Part shown: one piece after another, positions 8,761 to 17,377 of the stretch
Numbering within the stretch: the first letter of the stretch is position 1
Layout of the letters: the number at the start of each line of letters is the position of its first letter
NCBI GenBank assembly: GCA_039816045.1
Contig: JBCBYB010000001.1
Span: forward strand, 1-64,000
DNA length: 64,000 bases
Direction of reading: 5' to 3'
Source of the DNA: Thermohalobaculum sp039816045
Lineage (GTDB): Bacteria; Pseudomonadota; Alphaproteobacteria; Rhodobacterales; Rhodobacteraceae
The notes under the pieces: model-generated
Databases searched by the model: none
What the model was told of the DNA's origin: nothing
The model's input: only the letters and a program-made list of their open reading frames with translations
Program-made: the position numbers and the translations under genes

Positions 8761-9693
8761 ATGCGCAGCTTTCCCCTCTTTCTCCGCACCGATGGACGGC
8801 GGGTCGTGATCGTTGGCGGCGGCGAAGCGGCGGCCCAGAAGGCGCGCCTTGTCGGACGTTCAAGTGCGCGGCTCGTGTTGATGGCGCCTGCGCTCGAGCC
8901 GGAGCTTACATCTCTCGTAGCCCAGGATCGCGCCGATCATGTGCCGGAGGTACTAGCGCCCGCGGCCTTCGACGGCGCGCTCTTTGCGATGATCGGGACG
9001 GGGTGCGCCGGGGCCGATGCGGCAGCGGCGGCCGTGGCACGCGCGCAGGGTGTGCTGGTAAACGTCGTCGACCGGCCTGATCTTTGCGATGCTACGACGC
9101 CCGCCTTGGTGGACCGGGATCCGCTGGTGATCGCGATCGGGACCGAGGGGGCAGCTCCGGTGCTCGCCCGACAGGTCAAGACGCGGCTCGAGGCGATCCT
9201 GGAGCCAACCCTCGGGGGGTTCGCGGCGCTTGCGGGTCGAATGCGGGACCGGGTGGCGCAGCGCGTACCGCGAGCCGCTCGCCGGGCGTTCTGGGCTTGG
9301 GCGTTCCAGGAGCCACGGCGCCGCTTCACCAGTGGCGACGAAGGTGGTGCCGAGGCAGCGCTGGATGCCGCGATTGAGGCCGGCGGAACGCCCAAGACGC
9401 GCCAAGCGCGACTCAGCCTTATGGCGCCGGTCGCCGTTGCCGATCTCGTGACCCTCCGCGGTGTTCAGCGGCTCCAGGAAGCGGATCTCGTCCTCTATGC
9501 CCCCGGTGCCGAACCGCTGTTGGAGCTTGCCCGCCGGGATGCCGAGCGAGAGGTCCTGCCCGCTTCGGCGATAGATCGCATCCGAGAGGCGCTTCGGGAG
9601 GGGGGAACCGTGGTGGCGTTAGTTCCCGACCCTGAAGCGGTCGCCAAGGCGCTCGGCCAAGGAGAGGTGCTCGCTTCCGTGCCTCAGCCGTAA
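8761..9693 (+). CDS. siroheme synthase-like protein: precorrin-2 dehydrogenase/ferrochelatase domain with shortened methyltransferase-like tail
   Basis: A 310-residue protein. Residues 1-220 match the CysG N-terminal module that oxidises precorrin-2 with NAD and inserts iron: it opens MRSFPLFLRTDG with a nucleotide-binding VVIVGGGEAA, then has NVVDRPDLCDATTPAL. Residues 225-310 look like the start of a uroporphyrinogen methyltransferase domain (DLVTLRGVQRLQEADLVLY), but the domain stops after about 85 residues, far short of the usual 240 or so. Methyltransferase activity is therefore unlikely. GGAGG precedes the ATG, and an upstream in-frame start at 8734 overlaps the ribosome-binding site. 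The pathway would be siroheme for sulfite or nitrite reduction, but no reductase gene is in view. Confidence 0.82.
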   Translation: MRSFPLFLRTDGRRVVIVGGGEAAAQKARLVGRSSARLVLMAPALEPELTSLVAQDRADHVPEVLAPAAFDGALFAMIGTGCAGADAAAAAVARAQGVLVNVVDRPDLCDATTPALVDRDPLVIAIGTEGAAPVLARQVKTRLEAILEPTLGGFAALAGRMRDRVAQRVPRAARRAFWAWAFQEPRRRFTSGDEGGAEAALDAAIEAGGTPKTRQARLSLMAPVAVADLVTLRGVQRLQEADLVLYAPGAEPLLELARRDAEREVLPASAIDRIREALREGGTVVALVPDPEAVAKALGQGEVLASVPQP

Positions 9694-10340
9694 TCGCGCG
9701 CGCCAAAGATCGCGGAGCCGACCCGGACCACGGTGGCGCCCAACCGCACGGCGGTTTCGAAATCTCCACTCATGCCCATCGAGAGCCCGGTCAGCCCATT
9801 GCGCTTGGCAATCTTGGCGAGCAGCGCGAAGTGCAGCGCTGGTTCCTCATCGACCGGCGGGATGCACATCAGCCCCGCGACCGGAAGGCCCATCTCCCGG
9901 CATTCGGCGACAAAGGCATCCGCATCGGCTGGCATGATGCCCGCCTTCTGTTCCTCCTCGCCGGTGTTGATCTGGAGATAACACGGTAGCCGCCGCCCGG
10001 TCTCCTCAAAGAGCTCCGCCAAGCGTCGGGCAAGCTTCGGGCGGTCCACGCTCTCGATTACATCGAAGAGTTCGACCGCCTGTCGCGCCTTGTTGGTCTG
10101 GAGCGGACCGATGAGATGCAACTCGATGCCGGAGTAGCGCTCCCGCAGTGCCGGCCAACGGCCTGCCGCCTCCTGCACCCGGTTCTCGCCAAAGATCCGC
10201 TGGCCGGCCTCAAGCACCGCTTCGATCCGCTCGGGCGGCTGGACCTTCGAGACCGCGACCAGCGTCACGTCCTCGACGTCACGCCCAGCCTCTTCGGCGG
10301 CCGCAGCTATCCGCGCCCGGATGTCCTTAAGTCCACTCAT
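9684..10340 (-). CDS. YggS family pyridoxal phosphate homeostasis protein
   Basis: A 218-residue PLP-binding protein of the YggS/PROSC family, which buffers pyridoxal phosphate and has no known catalytic activity. The PLP lysine sits in VAVSKVQP, and FGENRVQE, HLIGPLQTNK and LSMGMSGDFETAVRLGAT are all present. The start at 10340 gives the usual MSGLKDIRAR N terminus and overlaps the preceding sulfotransferase stop by four bases, so the two are probably translationally coupled. The upstream extension to 10388 lies inside that gene. The 3' end overlaps the convergent siroheme gene by ten bases. Confidence 0.93.
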   Translation of the reverse strand: MSGLKDIRARIAAAAEEAGRDVEDVTLVAVSKVQPPERIEAVLEAGQRIFGENRVQEAAGRWPALRERYSGIELHLIGPLQTNKARQAVELFDVIESVDRPKLARRLAELFEETGRRLPCYLQINTGEEEQKAGIMPADADAFVAECREMGLPVAGLMCIPPVDEEPALHFALLAKIAKRNGLTGLSMGMSGDFETAVRLGATVVRVGSAIFGARDYG

Positions 10341-11200
10341 GCGCGTGCCGCCACCTCTGCCGTTTCTTCGACCAGTTCCGGGTACCACCGTTGGATCGCG
10401 GGGAGCAGTCCCTCCCGCAACCGCGAGACCTGGGCGGGTGTCAGATCCTCCCGCCAGGCGCCGGCCTGCCCCTTTGCGAAGAAGCGATCCATCCCCGCAG
10501 GGCGCTCGACGAACCCTTTGATGTCCTCCTGCTTACGAAGCGCCTCGAACGATGTCTCTCGAAGTGCTCGGCGCAGCTTACCGTCCTGCACAGGCGCCTT
10601 CAGGAAACCGAGCAAGGCCCGGAACGCCCGCTCCGGGTCTGCCTTCATATCCTCATAACGCATCCGGTGCATCTGAAGGCCGCGGGACCCTGCCCAACTG
10701 GTTGCATGATCGTCCCAGCGTCCGACAATCTCGAATATCTTGGTGTCGGTCGCATTCAGCGCCTTCGGCTCCAGCATCTTGTTGATCGCCTCGTCCACCG
10801 TGATCCCGAGATGGCGCGCATAGGAAGGCGCCACGTCGAACGGATTGCGCAGCACATGGATCGCAGCCGCTGTTACCGCGGGCTCGATCACATCGATCGG
10901 ACCGATCCGGAGCACCTGACAGTGGGTTTTGACGAAATGGTGCCCAGGCTTCGAGCCCGCGATCAAGCGCACCGCCTTGACCCGGGTCCGTAGCCAATCG
11001 TCGAAATCCCGCGCCTCGAAACGCCGCCCGGCTGCGCGATCGAAGAAATCCTGACGCACATCCGCCGTGGTGAACTGCTTCAGCGAATTGATGTCCGGTG
11101 CCTTGCCGTCCTCGGTGAAGTACTGCGCGAGGAAGCTGCGCAGCCAGGTGTTCCCGGACTTTGGGAAGGAGGCCAGCCAGATGATGCGCTGGAGGTTCAT
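10337..11200 (-). CDS. sulfotransferase domain protein (first of a tandem pair)
   Basis: A 287-residue PAPS-dependent sulfotransferase-fold protein. The 5'-phosphosulfate loop PKSGNTWLR is at residues 13-21 and the 3'-phosphate site is in VLRNPFDVAPSYARH. Such enzymes transfer sulfate from PAPS to hydroxyl or amino groups of small molecules, glycans or lipids; the acceptor cannot be read from sequence. It is closely related in length and motif order to the gene just upstream (11197-12087), and the two overlap by four bases, so they look like a tandem duplication in one operon with yggS. No signal peptide is visible. Confidence 0.85.
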   Translation of the reverse strand: MNLQRIIWLASFPKSGNTWLRSFLAQYFTEDGKAPDINSLKQFTTADVRQDFFDRAAGRRFEARDFDDWLRTRVKAVRLIAGSKPGHHFVKTHCQVLRIGPIDVIEPAVTAAAIHVLRNPFDVAPSYARHLGITVDEAINKMLEPKALNATDTKIFEIVGRWDDHATSWAGSRGLQMHRMRYEDMKADPERAFRALLGFLKAPVQDGKLRRALRETSFEALRKQEDIKGFVERPAGMDRFFAKGQAGAWREDLTPAQVSRLREGLLPAIQRWYPELVEETAEVAARA

Positions 11201-12087
11201 GGCAGGTATCCGTGGGCGCGCATGGTGGACCCGTGTGCCTTGGTGACCCGCTCGATGATCTCCGGCGTCAGCGTCTCGCGCCAGCCGCCTGAGCGCCCGC
11301 CATGAAAGAAGCGCTCAGCGGTTGGGGACTTCTCGACAAAGCCGGTCTCAGTCTCTTGGCGTGAGACTTCCTCGAAGCTCGAGAACCGGATCGCACGGGA
11401 AAGCCGCTCCGCATCGACAGGCACACCGATATGTTCGAGCAGCCGGCTGAAGCTGGTCTCTGGGTCAGCCTTCAGGTCCTCATAGCGCAAAGCCAAAACG
11501 GGAAACGGCGTGCGCCCTGTCCAGCTCTTCACATGGCGCGACCAGTTGCCGAGATACTGCGGCACGGTCTCGGCATCCCCTTGGGCGAGGTGATCGTCCC
11601 GTTCCATCGCCTCAGCCGTCTGCTCATGGGTGAGCCCATAGTGACGCGCGTAAGAGGGGATCACATCGAGCGGATTGCGCAGTATGTAGACCGCGGCTTT
11701 CGTCAGTGGGGCCGGCACAAGCTCCACTCCCATAGCGATATCGCGGATGTTGTGGGTCTTTACAAAATTCACATCGGCACCGTTGCCAGTGATCCCGTTC
11801 AGAACCTTTGGCCGCAGCGCAAGCATGCCGCGCAAATCGCGCGTGTCGATCGGGCCGCCTGCGACCATGCGGTAGGTCTTGGCGATGCTGTCCCCAATCC
11901 CGAGCCGGTGGACTTGGTTGATCGGCATCGGCTCTTGGCGGTTGAGCAAATAGTTGGCGAGGAAGATGCGCGTCCAGGTGTTGCCGGACTTGGGATAGGA
12001 CGCCAACCAGACGATGTTCTTGCGGTTGACGCGAGTGGGCGTCTTCTGCGGTGCTCGTGGGGCCTGTCTAGGGGTTGGTTTCACCAT
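11197..12087 (-). CDS. sulfotransferase domain protein (second of a tandem pair)
   Basis: A 296-residue paralogue of the neighbouring gene. After a basic, Pro-rich N-terminal extension of about 22 residues it shows IVWLASYPKSGNTWTRIF (PAPS 5' loop) and VYILRNPLDVIPSYARHYG (3'-phosphate site), plus the shared C-terminal RFFHGGRSGGWRETLTP, which matches RFFAKGQAGAWREDLTP in the partner. Acceptor unknown. It is the first gene of the unit with 10337-11200 and yggS. The porin terminator lies immediately upstream, so this unit must have its own promoter in a gap under 100 bases or rely on readthrough. Confidence 0.85.
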   Translation of the reverse strand: MVKPTPRQAPRAPQKTPTRVNRKNIVWLASYPKSGNTWTRIFLANYLLNRQEPMPINQVHRLGIGDSIAKTYRMVAGGPIDTRDLRGMLALRPKVLNGITGNGADVNFVKTHNIRDIAMGVELVPAPLTKAAVYILRNPLDVIPSYARHYGLTHEQTAEAMERDDHLAQGDAETVPQYLGNWSRHVKSWTGRTPFPVLALRYEDLKADPETSFSRLLEHIGVPVDAERLSRAIRFSSFEEVSRQETETGFVEKSPTAERFFHGGRSGGWRETLTPEIIERVTKAHGSTMRAHGYLP

Positions 12088-12118
12088 GCCTCAGCCTTTG
12101 CTGCGGCTCACCCTTCGC

Positions 12119-12148
12119 AAAAAGAAACAGGGGGGGCAAGCCCCCCTG
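12119..12148 (-). terminator. rho-independent terminator of the porin gene
   Basis: On the minus strand CAGGGGGG pairs with CCCCCCTG around a short loop, followed by TTTCTTTTT. It lies about 25 bases past the porin stop. Confidence 0.88.
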
Positions 12149-12173
12149 CTGGTCTCTCGCAATCCGGCTTGGA

Positions 12174-13289
12174 TCAGAAGCGCAGGCGGATGCCGGTGCC
12201 GATGATGAAGCCGTCCACGTCGTCGCCCGAGCCACCGGCATCGCCGATGTCTTCCTCGAAGTCGACGTAAGCACCGAACGCGCTCAGGTCGACGCCTTTG
12301 GCGAGCTTGTACTTCATGCCGACGAGGAACAGATCGACTTCCTCATCCGCGCCAAGCGCGGCGTTCTCGTCATCGACGTTCTCACCGTGCAGGTAGGTGA
12401 CCGAGACGCCCCAGGGGCCAGTCTCATAGCTCACGCCCACATCGAAGACGGTGCCGTCCTCAGAGCCTGCGCCGTTCTGCTCACCCCAGGAACCGCCGAC
12501 GGTCACGCCCGCGAAGCCCAGGTTCGCGCCGAACGCGAAAACTTCCGGATCGTCGCCGCCCGGAACGTCGGAGAACGCGATGCCGTAGCGGCCGGAAACC
12601 GCAACGTCGATGTCGCCGAACGAGTTCACGTAGTTCGCACCGAAGTCGACGATGTCGCGCAGAGCAACGCCATCAAGGTTCTGCTGCGAGTTGTTATCGT
12701 CCGACCCGTCGCGAGCATACGACACACCGAGCTGCACGCCAGCGAAACGCGGGGTGAAGTAGGTGAACCGTGCGGCGTCGTTGTTACGATCGTTCTCGAG
12801 GAACGTCGAACCGAGAGTGCCGCGGAAGATGTCGTCACCGGTGTTCAGACCGGCTGCGGTGCCCGACCACGGGATGAATGCGGTGGTCGAACCCGAGTTC
12901 ACGTTGATGAAGGTCACGTCCGGGGCGGCGTAGGTCATTTTGTAACCAGCCGAGTTCTCGTTGCCGAGGAGGACCTCACCGAACGAGCCGCGGATGAACA
13001 TGAACGATTCGTCAATCTGATCGCCGGAGGTGTTGCCCTCGAGCTGGATGTCGACGCCGAACTTGATGCCGTTGTCGAGCGTGATCGATGGCTTGAAGTG
13101 GATCTCAGCGTCCTGCTTCGAGTCGATCCCGGTGTAGTCGTCGCCCGACGCATTCTCAACGTCCGAGTCAGCGAAAGCGACGTACTGCTCCATGTAGCCG
13201 CCAACTTTCATCTCGAACTCGGCCGCAGCGGCGGAGCCCGCATAGGCGACGAGCGCAATCGCGCTGGTGCCCAGGAGAACTTTTTTCAT
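12174..13289 (-). CDS. outer-membrane porin
   Basis: A 371-residue general diffusion porin of the alphaproteobacterial OmpC/Por type. It has a signal peptide (MKKVLLGTSAIALVAYAGSAAAA, in two parts: basic start, hydrophobic core, Ala-rich cleavage site), then alternating beta-strand sequence with many Asp/Gly-rich turns, and it ends in a terminal Phe as outer-membrane barrels do. EFEMKVGGYMEQYV is the typical first strand. The start at 13289 is chosen because the signal peptide begins there and AGAGGG lies upstream; the frame stays open to 13394 without signal-like sequence. It is a single-gene unit with its own promoter and terminator. Confidence 0.92.
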   Translation of the reverse strand: MKKVLLGTSAIALVAYAGSAAAAEFEMKVGGYMEQYVAFADSDVENASGDDYTGIDSKQDAEIHFKPSITLDNGIKFGVDIQLEGNTSGDQIDESFMFIRGSFGEVLLGNENSAGYKMTYAAPDVTFINVNSGSTTAFIPWSGTAAGLNTGDDIFRGTLGSTFLENDRNNDAARFTYFTPRFAGVQLGVSYARDGSDDNNSQQNLDGVALRDIVDFGANYVNSFGDIDVAVSGRYGIAFSDVPGGDDPEVFAFGANLGFAGVTVGGSWGEQNGAGSEDGTVFDVGVSYETGPWGVSVTYLHGENVDDENAALGADEEVDLFLVGMKYKLAKGVDLSAFGAYVDFEEDIGDAGGSGDDVDGFIIGTGIRLRF

Positions 13290-13604
13290 CGTGTCCCTCT
13301 TTGTGTTGCCACACGTGTGCGTTCCTTCGGGTCCGAGCAGTCTGCACGAAACGCCAAGCCCCGCAAGACCCAGCCAACCCGCTGCTCCGTTCATACCCCG
13401 CGCTGAACGGGCGTCAATCTTCCGTTACGAAGCACTTAACGGGCCGTGGGGCGTCGGTGCATTTTGGCAACAACACGAGCAGTTGCGGGGCGGCTCCGGA
13501 CCATCTGACTGCCACTTTGCCGCAGCGCGGGCCTGTGCTAAGCGCACGGAAGAAGGTGTGGCGGCCCGACCGTCCACCGGGGGGTGTCCAAGGAGTTTGC
13601 ACGC
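13290..13604. other. intergenic region between divergent porin and DUF3576 genes
   Basis: This 315-base gap separates two divergent genes. It holds a likely porin promoter on the minus strand and the AAGGAG ribosome-binding site of the plus-strand lipoprotein gene. I see no further gene; the short frames across it have no family resemblance. Confidence 0.6.
13390..13417 (-). promoter_or_regulatory. putative sigma-70-type promoter of the porin gene
   Basis: On the minus strand TTGACG is followed after 16 bases by TATGAA, about 100 bases upstream of the porin start. This is a good match in sequence and spacing. It would leave a 5' untranslated leader of roughly 90-95 bases, long enough for post-transcriptional control, which is common for porins. 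Confidence 0.6.
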
Positions 13605-14171
13605 ATGGCGCTTGCAGGGATACGGATTGCATGTTTGGTCGGAGCGATGACGCTGATGGTCGGCTGTTCGGGCAACTACGCTGCGGATGACGATTTTCAG
13701 AGCCCGAACCCTACCGTCGGACAAAACGCTGAGGGCAATCCCGACGATACCCTCTTCGGTGAAGGCGGCCTCACGCTCGGGAGCGTGCTCGACGGCAGTA
13801 TTCTGGGCGAGGATGGGGAAGGCGGCGGCGGCAACCTCCCCGTAAACCGCTATTTGTGGCAGGCCTCGCTCGACACTTTGTCGTTCTTGCCCCTGGCCTC
13901 GACAGATCCGTTCACCGGCGTGATCGCGACGGAGTGGGCGACAACGCCCGAGAATCCCGCTCAGCGGTTCAAGGTCACCGCCTATGTTCTGAGCCACGAA
14001 CTGCAGGCCTCATCGCTTCGTGTGGCGGTGTTCCGCGAGGACCGGGTTGAGAGCGGCGTCTGGGTGCCGCGTGCCGTCAGCCCGGAGACTGCGACCCGGC
14101 TTGAGGACGCGATTCTGACGCGCGCCCGGCAGGTCCGCATAGCAGCGGTCGAGGACGACAGCGCCAGCTGA
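13605..14171 (+). CDS. DUF3576 domain lipoprotein
   Basis: A 188-residue predicted lipoprotein. It starts with a signal segment ending in the lipobox LMVGC, so it would be lipid-anchored. A Gly/Asp/Glu-rich linker follows, then the DUF3576 core beginning LPVNRYLWQASLDTLSFLPLASTDPFTGVI, here quoted only in outline as NRYLWQASLDTLSFLP and FTGVIATEW. This family is common in alphaproteobacteria and has no established role. The ATG at 13605 has AAGGAG nine bases upstream; the GTG at 13584 would place residues before the signal peptide. Confidence 0.85.
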   Translation: MALAGIRIACLVGAMTLMVGCSGNYAADDDFQSPNPTVGQNAEGNPDDTLFGEGGLTLGSVLDGSILGEDGEGGGGNLPVNRYLWQASLDTLSFLPLASTDPFTGVIATEWATTPENPAQRFKVTAYVLSHELQASSLRVAVFREDRVESGVWVPRAVSPETATRLEDAILTRARQVRIAAVEDDSAS

Positions 14172-14177
14172 TCCGCG

Positions 14178-14741
14178 ATGGTGGATGTTCGCATAGCGGA
14201 CTGGGCGGGCTTCGAAGCCGTCATGGGCGAAAAGGGCGGCTGCGGCGGCTGCTGGTGCATGCTTTGGCGGCTGACTCGGCGTGAGATGGATGCGGGCATG
14301 GGAGCCCACAACCGGGCCGCGATGAAAACGATCTTCGAGGCGGGGCCACCCCCGGGGCTCATCGCATATGACGGGTCAAGGCCGATCGGCTGGATCCAGA
14401 TCGACGCGCGATCCGCATTTCCCAGGCTTGGAACATCGCGGGTGCTGAAACCAGTCGACGACGAAGCTGTCTGGTCCGTCTCTTGTTTCTTGGTAGACAA
14501 GGCTTACCGGCGCAAAGGGGTGTCGCGCGCATTGCTCGAGGGCGCCTGCGATTTGGCACGCGACCGGGGCGCCGAGTGGCTGGAAGGTTATCCGATCGAC
14601 ACGCCGAAAACATCTTATCCACCGGTCTACGCCTTTACCGGGTTCCTCGGTACGTTCCGGGACGCGGGCTTCCAGGAGATCGCGCGCCGCTCCGCAACCC
14701 GGCCCATTATGCGGCGCCGGTTGTCTGCCCCGCGCGATTGA
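14178..14741 (+). CDS. GNAT family N-acetyltransferase
   Basis: A 187-residue acetyltransferase-fold protein. The acetyl-CoA binding segment is in CFLVDKAYRRKGVSRALLEGACDLAR (about residues 106-130; the pyrophosphate loop is RRKGVS). An unusual N-terminal cluster GGCGGCWCMLW contains three cysteines within six residues. The substrate is unknown. It starts six bases after the DUF3576 gene and is probably co-transcribed with it. Family call good, function open. Confidence 0.8.
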   Translation: MVDVRIADWAGFEAVMGEKGGCGGCWCMLWRLTRREMDAGMGAHNRAAMKTIFEAGPPPGLIAYDGSRPIGWIQIDARSAFPRLGTSRVLKPVDDEAVWSVSCFLVDKAYRRKGVSRALLEGACDLARDRGAEWLEGYPIDTPKTSYPPVYAFTGFLGTFRDAGFQEIARRSATRPIMRRRLSAPRD

Positions 14742-14791
14742 AATCCCGCCTGCCCCAGCGTAGAGAGCATCGGTCCGCCGAGGAGGGTCCG

Positions 14792-17377
14792 ATGAGCAGA
14801 TACAACGCGCGCACGGTCGAGCCGAAATGGCAGGCCCGATGGTCCGAGGCCCGGGCCTTCGAGGTCGCGCCCGATCCGGAACGGCCGAAATACTACGTGC
14901 TCGAGATGTTTCCCTATCCCTCAGGCCGGATCCATGTGGGCCATACGCGGAACTATGTGATGGGCGACCTCGTTGCGCGCTACAAGCGGGCGCGCGGGTT
15001 CAACGTGCTGCACCCGATGGGGTTTGACGCGTTCGGTCTGCCTGCTGAGAACGCCGCCATCGAGCGCGGCCTGCACCCCGATGACTGGACCCGAGAGAAC
15101 ATGCGCGTGATGCGCGAGCAGATGGAGCCGCTCGGGCTCTCCATCGACTGGTCCCGCGAGCTCGCCACCTGTGACCCGGAGTACTACGGCCAACAGCAGG
15201 CGCTGTTTCTCGATATGCTGGAGGCTGGCTTCGTCGCCCGCCGTGCAGCGGTGGTGAACTGGGACCCGGTCGATCAGACGGTGCTGGCGAACGAGCAGGT
15301 GATCGACGGTTGTGGCTGGAGGACCGGTGCTCCGGTCGAGCGTCGCGAGCTGACGCAGTGGGTGTTCCGCATATCGGATATGGCGGAGGAGCTGCTGACC
15401 GCCATCGATGGGCTCGATCAATGGCCCGACAAGGTCCGCCTGATGCAGCGCAACTGGATCGGCAAGTCCCGCGGCATTGAGGTGCCCTTCCACTTGACCG
15501 AGGCGCTGGGGAAAATCGACAGCATTCTCTGCTACTCAACCCGGCCGGACACGCTGCGTGGCGCGAGCTTCCTGGCGATCTCGCCTGACCATCCGCTTGC
15601 CAAAGCGCTGGAGGCAGAGCGGCCCGAGGTCGCCGCCTTCAACGCCGAATGTCGCAAGACCGCGACTTCGGAAGAGGCGCTCGAGAAGGCGGAGAAGAAA
15701 GGCATGGACACGGGGCTGGCGGTGCGTCACCCGGTTTATCCCGACCAGACGATGCCCGTCTGGATCGGCAACTTCGTCCTCATGGAGTACGGCACTGGGG
15801 CGGTCTATGGCTGTCCCGCGCACGATCAGCGAGATCTCGATTTTGCTCGGAAGTACGGTCTGAAGATCGTGAATGCCTTCCGCATGCCCGGCAGCGACGC
15901 CGATGTTGGCACCGAAGCACTCGTCCCGCCCAAGACCGAGCGTGTCGAGTATGTTGACCATTTTGCCGGCGTTGGTCAGGCGACGAGCCAAGAGGGCATC
16001 GACACCACCATCGACTGGATGGAAGAGCGCAGCCTCGGCAAGGGCGTCACCCGGTATCGCCTCCGCGATTGGGGGATCAGCCGCCAGCGCTATTGGGGCT
16101 GTCCGATCCCTGTGGTGCACTGCCCGACCTGTGGCGTGGTGCCGGAGAAGAAAGAGAACCTGCCCATCGAGCTGCCGAAGGATGTCGAGCTGACCGGCTC
16201 CGGCAACCCTCTGATGCGCCACCCCACCTGGGCCAAGACCACTTGTCCGGAATGTGGCGGTCCGGCGCGGCGAGAGACGGACACGATGGACACGTTCGTC
16301 GACAGCTCGTGGTACTTCGCGCGCTTCACGGCCCCCAGGGCCAAGACCCCGACAGAGCTGGATGCAGCGGCCTACTGGATGAACGTCGACCAGTATATCG
16401 GCGGTATCGAGCACGCGATCCTGCACCTTCTCTACAGCCGGTTCTTCGCCCGCGCGATGATCGCCACCGGGCACCTGCCAGAGACCGCTGCGGAGCCGTT
16501 CAATGCGCTCTTCACTCAGGGCATGCTGACCCACGAGACCTATGCGACCCGTGCCGAAGGGGGGCGCCCCCGTTGGCATGCGCCGGAGGAGGTCTCGCGC
16601 ACCGAAGCCGGGGCGACGTTGCTCGAGACCGGCGAGCCGGTGGAGATCGGGCCGCCCATCAAGATGTCGAAGTCGAAGAAGAATGTCATCGCGCCGGAAG
16701 ACATTATCGAGCAGTACGGCGCGGATACCGCACGCCTCTTCGTGATGTCCGACAGCCCGCCGGAACGCGATGTGGAATGGACCGCGGCCGGGATCGCCGG
16801 CGCCTGGCGCTTCCTCCAGCGGCTCTGGCGGATGGCGGTTGAGATGCCGGTTGCACCTCTCGGGACGCCTGCACCGGCGATGGGGCCGGAGGCGGCCGCC
16901 CTCCGCAAGACCACGCACAAAACGATTGCGGGCGTCACCGCGGACATTGAAGGCTTTGCCTTCAACAAAGCCGTCGCGCGGCTCTATGAGTTTGCGAATG
17001 CGATCCAGAAGGCCAGCGGCCAAGGGACCGATCTCGATTGGGCCCGGCGAGAGGCCTTCGAGGCGCTGGCCCGGCTGATCAATCCGATGACCCCGCATTT
17101 TGCCGAGGAGCTGTGGCATACCCTCGGCTATGAAGACATGCTGGTCGACACGCCTTGGCCCTTCTGGGACGAGGATCTGGCCCGTGACGATGTGATCCTG
17201 CTGCCGATTCAGGTGAACGGCAAGAAGCGCGGCGAGGTCGCAGTCACGCCGGATGCGGCGAAAGACGAGATCGAACGGCTTGCCTTGGCCGAGGCCAATG
17301 TGGTTCGATTCCTTGAAGGACGTCAGCCGAAGAAGGTCATCGTCGTGCCGGGACGCATCGTCAATGTCGTGCTCTGA
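14792..17377 (+). CDS. leuS: leucyl-tRNA synthetase
   Basis: An 861-residue class I aminoacyl-tRNA synthetase that charges tRNA-Leu. The HIGH-type motif is HVGH within PYPSGRIHVGHTRNY (about residues 42-56) and the KMSKS loop is at about 624-628. The CP1 editing insertion and a zinc-type CPTCG/CPECG region are visible between them. GAGGAGGG precedes the ATG at 14792; the frame is open further upstream, but that part overlaps the GNAT gene. The 3' end overlaps lptE by 14 bases, giving the order leuS-lptE-holA. Confidence 0.97.
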   Translation: MSRYNARTVEPKWQARWSEARAFEVAPDPERPKYYVLEMFPYPSGRIHVGHTRNYVMGDLVARYKRARGFNVLHPMGFDAFGLPAENAAIERGLHPDDWTRENMRVMREQMEPLGLSIDWSRELATCDPEYYGQQQALFLDMLEAGFVARRAAVVNWDPVDQTVLANEQVIDGCGWRTGAPVERRELTQWVFRISDMAEELLTAIDGLDQWPDKVRLMQRNWIGKSRGIEVPFHLTEALGKIDSILCYSTRPDTLRGASFLAISPDHPLAKALEAERPEVAAFNAECRKTATSEEALEKAEKKGMDTGLAVRHPVYPDQTMPVWIGNFVLMEYGTGAVYGCPAHDQRDLDFARKYGLKIVNAFRMPGSDADVGTEALVPPKTERVEYVDHFAGVGQATSQEGIDTTIDWMEERSLGKGVTRYRLRDWGISRQRYWGCPIPVVHCPTCGVVPEKKENLPIELPKDVELTGSGNPLMRHPTWAKTTCPECGGPARRETDTMDTFVDSSWYFARFTAPRAKTPTELDAAAYWMNVDQYIGGIEHAILHLLYSRFFARAMIATGHLPETAAEPFNALFTQGMLTHETYATRAEGGRPRWHAPEEVSRTEAGATLLETGEPVEIGPPIKMSKSKKNVIAPEDIIEQYGADTARLFVMSDSPPERDVEWTAAGIAGAWRFLQRLWRMAVEMPVAPLGTPAPAMGPEAAALRKTTHKTIAGVTADIEGFAFNKAVARLYEFANAIQKASGQGTDLDWARREAFEALARLINPMTPHFAEELWHTLGYEDMLVDTPWPFWDEDLARDDVILLPIQVNGKKRGEVAVTPDAAKDEIERLALAEANVVRFLEGRQPKKVIVVPGRIVNVVL

